Notes under the pieces: generated by a model | Told to the model about the DNA's origin: nothing | Seen by the model: the letters and a program-made list of their open reading frames with translations, nothing else | Database searches by the model: none | NCBI GenBank assembly: GCA_942159475.1 | Contig: OW804096.1 | Span: 125,416,941-125,480,940, forward strand | From: Sthenelais limicola | Lineage: Eukaryota > Annelida > Polychaeta > Phyllodocida > Sigalionidae | Direction: 5' to 3' | Length of the DNA: 64,000 bases | Made by a program: the position numbers and the translations under genes | Part shown: piece after piece, positions 60,911-64,000 of the stretch | Layout: the number at the start of each line of letters is the position of its first letter | Numbering within the stretch: position 1 is the first letter of the stretch

Positions 60911-63900
60911 AGGGTGAAGGCTTTCTAATACCAGTAAAGGCAGCTTTTAGCGTGTCCTAGTTAATATGTCAACCCGCTACTCTACCGAAGCTGAAGGCAT
61001 AGCTTTATCAATACATGCACCTCGCCGATCTGCCATCGATATCCGAGTGCTAACGCTGTATATTCTTCTGAAATACTACTCTCTTCTATTATAACAACGC
61101 CACTTTCTTAATTTTTCTTGACAGTATTTTATGATTTACTCGGCTGAACCGAGTACTTAGATTATTCCCCATATTTCACTTTGAGTTAGGGCGCGTTCCA
61201 AGGTTTTCATGAATATGCCAAGAGAAGGCTATCCTTCTCGAACCTCTTGGAATTTAAATGTAGTTTACACTATGTATTATAAACAGAATTACTTTTGTCC
61301 GGGACCTCTTCGAAGTACTAGGAATAGTACTCATATATGTGGGGGATTGTTGCTATTATAGTAATGGCACCAAGTTATGATATGATGTAAGATTGATGTG
61401 TCATGTGGTCCCGGATATCCAATATTATAACCAGAATCCAAGGGCACAGAGTGTGATATAAGAGGCTATGGTCACACCGCCCCATGGCCCAAGGGAACTT
61501 TTCTCATTTCTTGTGTCATAGTTCCTCCCTTTCCTCACAACTTGGAGTGTAATGTTCAGCAAGATGTATCCATCCTAGATATTGCATCTTTGCCTTCTTT
61601 ATAGAACGTGATATGCTACACCACTAAAGGCTGTATACAATACCAAAGCTTGTTTTAGGTATGGCCGTAGAATAAGATCACTATATAATATATCTACATC
61701 AAGGTACAAAAGGAATAACGATATCATTATGGGTTTCTGTGGCCTCCTCCAATAATGTAAATGTTGTGTTTTATTTACATCAGTAGGGAGACAAATTTGA
61801 GATTAGATATGTGCATTTATTGGCCATAATTCAATCCTTCTGGGGCGATGGGTTTAGGGAATATACCTTTGTAAGGAAGTCATGGTACCGATTAATTAAT
61901 GTAATTTATCTATTATTTAAGTTATTTATCAGTTGCCAACTGCTCAGTGGTATAGAATTGTACAATTTTAATAGTGACCGAGGTCTATCAATACCGAATT
62001 ATTATGAAACATTATAATGAATCTATGTGTGCCGTAATGGGGCCTATAGCTCTGTACACCCAGGGTAATATGGCAAATATTATTCAGCCTAGGCTTTCCC
62101 TGCTGTATGGATTCACCGGGAGGTGTTTCTATATGTTCAACCTTTGCTCATGGGAATAGGAAGGAAGTGGCGGTCGGTTCAGTGGTTGCCTGTTAATAGT
62201 CCCTACCTCCCAGCGCCAACAACCATCATATTAAATAGAAGGGAATATCTAGACAATTCATAGACATGAGGCACTGGAGGGGAGGAATGTTTGATTATAC
62301 TTTGCCCCCTGGCTAAGGGGGTGAAAGGGCTGGGTGATGGGGACATTTATCAATAGGTGCAGGGTGTGGACAATGTGAATATGTGGTGTTTGTATGTTTG
62401 CAACCTAAGCGAAATGTACAGTGTACAGCAGTAATTTATTGTTGAGTGCAGAGCTTCTCTTTTATATACATTATTATATCTGGGTTGAGCGATGCTCTCT
62501 TGGATGGGTCAAATAACCAGCCATCTATCACACTTTTAACAATTACTTTCACAATTAATGAAGAATATCTAGAAACCTGTGAAATGTCCCAATGCATTTA
62601 TCACCAATTGAGTTTATATTGAGAACATAACTTCATGCGAGCCACCAAAGCAATGTTGTACATGTCAGGGTTTAAATGACATTTAATGACAAACAAAAGC
62701 ATTGGTATTAGATTACATCGTCATGGATGTGGTTCGATGAACTCACGAGCGATTCACCCGAATTCAGCGGTCATATCCCTACTCTTGCATCATACCAACA
62801 AAGACATAATGACCGTTTATCAGCTACCAAAACCCGCTCTGTCTTCCTCGGCCTAACTGTAAAGACACCATGACATGCAAATAATGGATCGCTCAACAGT
62901 TATTTATCGGGCGCCCGGGGATTGATCTTCTGATCGCTTGTATTTTTATACCATTCAGCACCGTTTTTCTGGATTTTGTTCAAACCTCTAGGAACAATAA
63001 TTTTTGTACCCACTTTTTCAGCAGGGTAATAATTCTTGTTGTACGAGGCTATTCATCACTTGGCTTTATGCTGGAGGAATACATATGTACAGAGTATTTT
63101 CGATTTTCGTGGTCTATATTCAAAACAATGTTCTTCGGTATGTTATGCCAATGAGCAGCAATTTGCTAGGTTTTACACAAATATCTTTTAACCAAGTTTT
63201 TCTGAAACGTAATAAATCTTGCACTTTGCATCAATGACACTTTGACGCACTACTGAAAAGTAGAATGACAATTCTCCCGATTTTGTGGTAAATATTTCAA
63301 TTCATTAGAAAGTTAGCTCTATTTGTTCAGTTTATGCCTTACTTATCAAGATAACTATTAGGTGCTTAATGAAACTTTGGTTACTTATGTCCATCTTGAT
63401 TATTGCTGTGCTTAAAACTTTTCCTAGTAATCAATACTGAGAATATCGTTTATGACGAAATGTATCTGTATCCTAAATAAAATATTTTTCAAATTCGAAT
63501 TAAAAAAAGTCAATGATTTCTTTTGCGTACAGTAAATCAGGATGCTTCTGAGAACAGCATCACCGATGTAATGTATTTCCTGAATAACAAATTCTAAACT
63601 CTAGAATATATCCTATTCTTCCAACTCTATGTTGTTTAGCCTGCATAGAACTAAGGCCATGAGAAACTTGGATCCTTAAGACTCTTGTGCTAATCCCAGA
63701 GAAAGGATTTGTAGATGTGTATAGAGATAGGATTGCTTACCCGTCTTGACTTAATAAGCCAAAAGCAAACAATGGATATTGCTGGTATTGTCCTCCTCTG
63801 AAAGCCTCGACGCAATGCAAACTATACATTGTTAGGGAAGCCATTAGTTAGCCACAGCTTTGCTAGTGCCTCCGGTGTAGATTCTGATAAATGGGATATA

Positions 63901-64000
63901 TTCGTTATCTCCTTTATCACTTGTCTCTGGAAGATGGACTCTTCGTGATCAGGCGTACAGATTATTTTCATAAGAATAGCAGAAAGATGTGCTATGATTA
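60911..64000. other. Non-coding right edge
   Basis: No supported gene. A small perfect hairpin TACTCGG-ctgaa-CCGAGTA lies at 61137-61155, and GAGAAGG-ctat-CCTTCTC about 70 bp further on. The remaining short open frames are within chance length. Confidence 0.5.

Noticed and set aside
1..64000. CRISPR arrays, operons, rRNA genes or phage-like modules
   Set aside because: No regularly spaced repeats, ribosome-binding sites, rRNA sequence or tightly packed genes; sequence character is eukaryotic.

Overview
The window looks like animal (metazoan) nuclear DNA and is almost entirely non-coding. It is AT-rich, full of microsatellites, palindromes and short non-autonomous DNA transposons, and it shows eukaryotic splice signals (polypyrimidine tract + AG, CAG|GTAAGT). 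There are no operons, ribosome-binding sites or bacterial genes. Base composition and the wealth of hairpin-type MITEs would suit a marine invertebrate, perhaps a deuterostome such as an echinoderm, but the taxon cannot be fixed from this sequence.

The only firm protein-coding content is at the left edge. Three tandem 672-bp exons lie at 153-824, 2127-2798 and 3417-4088. Each opens directly after an acceptor (TTCCAG|ATC), encodes 223 residues and ends at the same TGA. They are about 95% identical. A fourth 28-codon tail fragment follows at 4238-4321. None has an in-frame ATG at its 5' end, and only 618 bp separates copy 2 from the copy 3 acceptor. They are therefore best read as tandem alternative last exons of one gene, or 3' exons of very compact paralogues, with upstream exons outside the window to the left. 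The protein family is not recognised.

From 4.4 to 64 kb no complete gene can be supported. With this base composition, chance open runs up to roughly 125-135 codons are expected somewhere in the six frames, so the remaining long ORFs carry no weight. What stands out is as follows: a 503-bp MITE (11.4 kb); two copies of a MITE family with an AP-1 site in each terminal repeat (23.6 and 26.1 kb), the second caught in a crossed inverted-repeat structure; two abutting perfect palindromes beside CRE half-sites (32.7 kb); an ETS/X-box cluster leading into a good Kozak ATG and a splice donor (35.5 kb); a 563-bp element with hairpin ends (38.4 kb); a 17-bp-arm hairpin (41.1 kb); two candidate small exons (45.1 and 48.9 kb); a TTAA-flanked MITE family (47.7 and 59.1 kb); a roughly 200-bp near-complete hairpin (52.2 kb); and a 115-bp TIR element (56.9 kb). 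Long polypyrimidine or polypurine tracts recur through the window.

The three elements at 11.4, 52.2 and 56.9 kb share a terminal pattern (GGG, 3-6 bases, then TCCACT) and may belong to one transposon superfamily. If the candidate exons at 35.6, 45.1 and 48.9 kb are real, they belong to one or more plus-strand genes with long introns, separate from the left-edge family.
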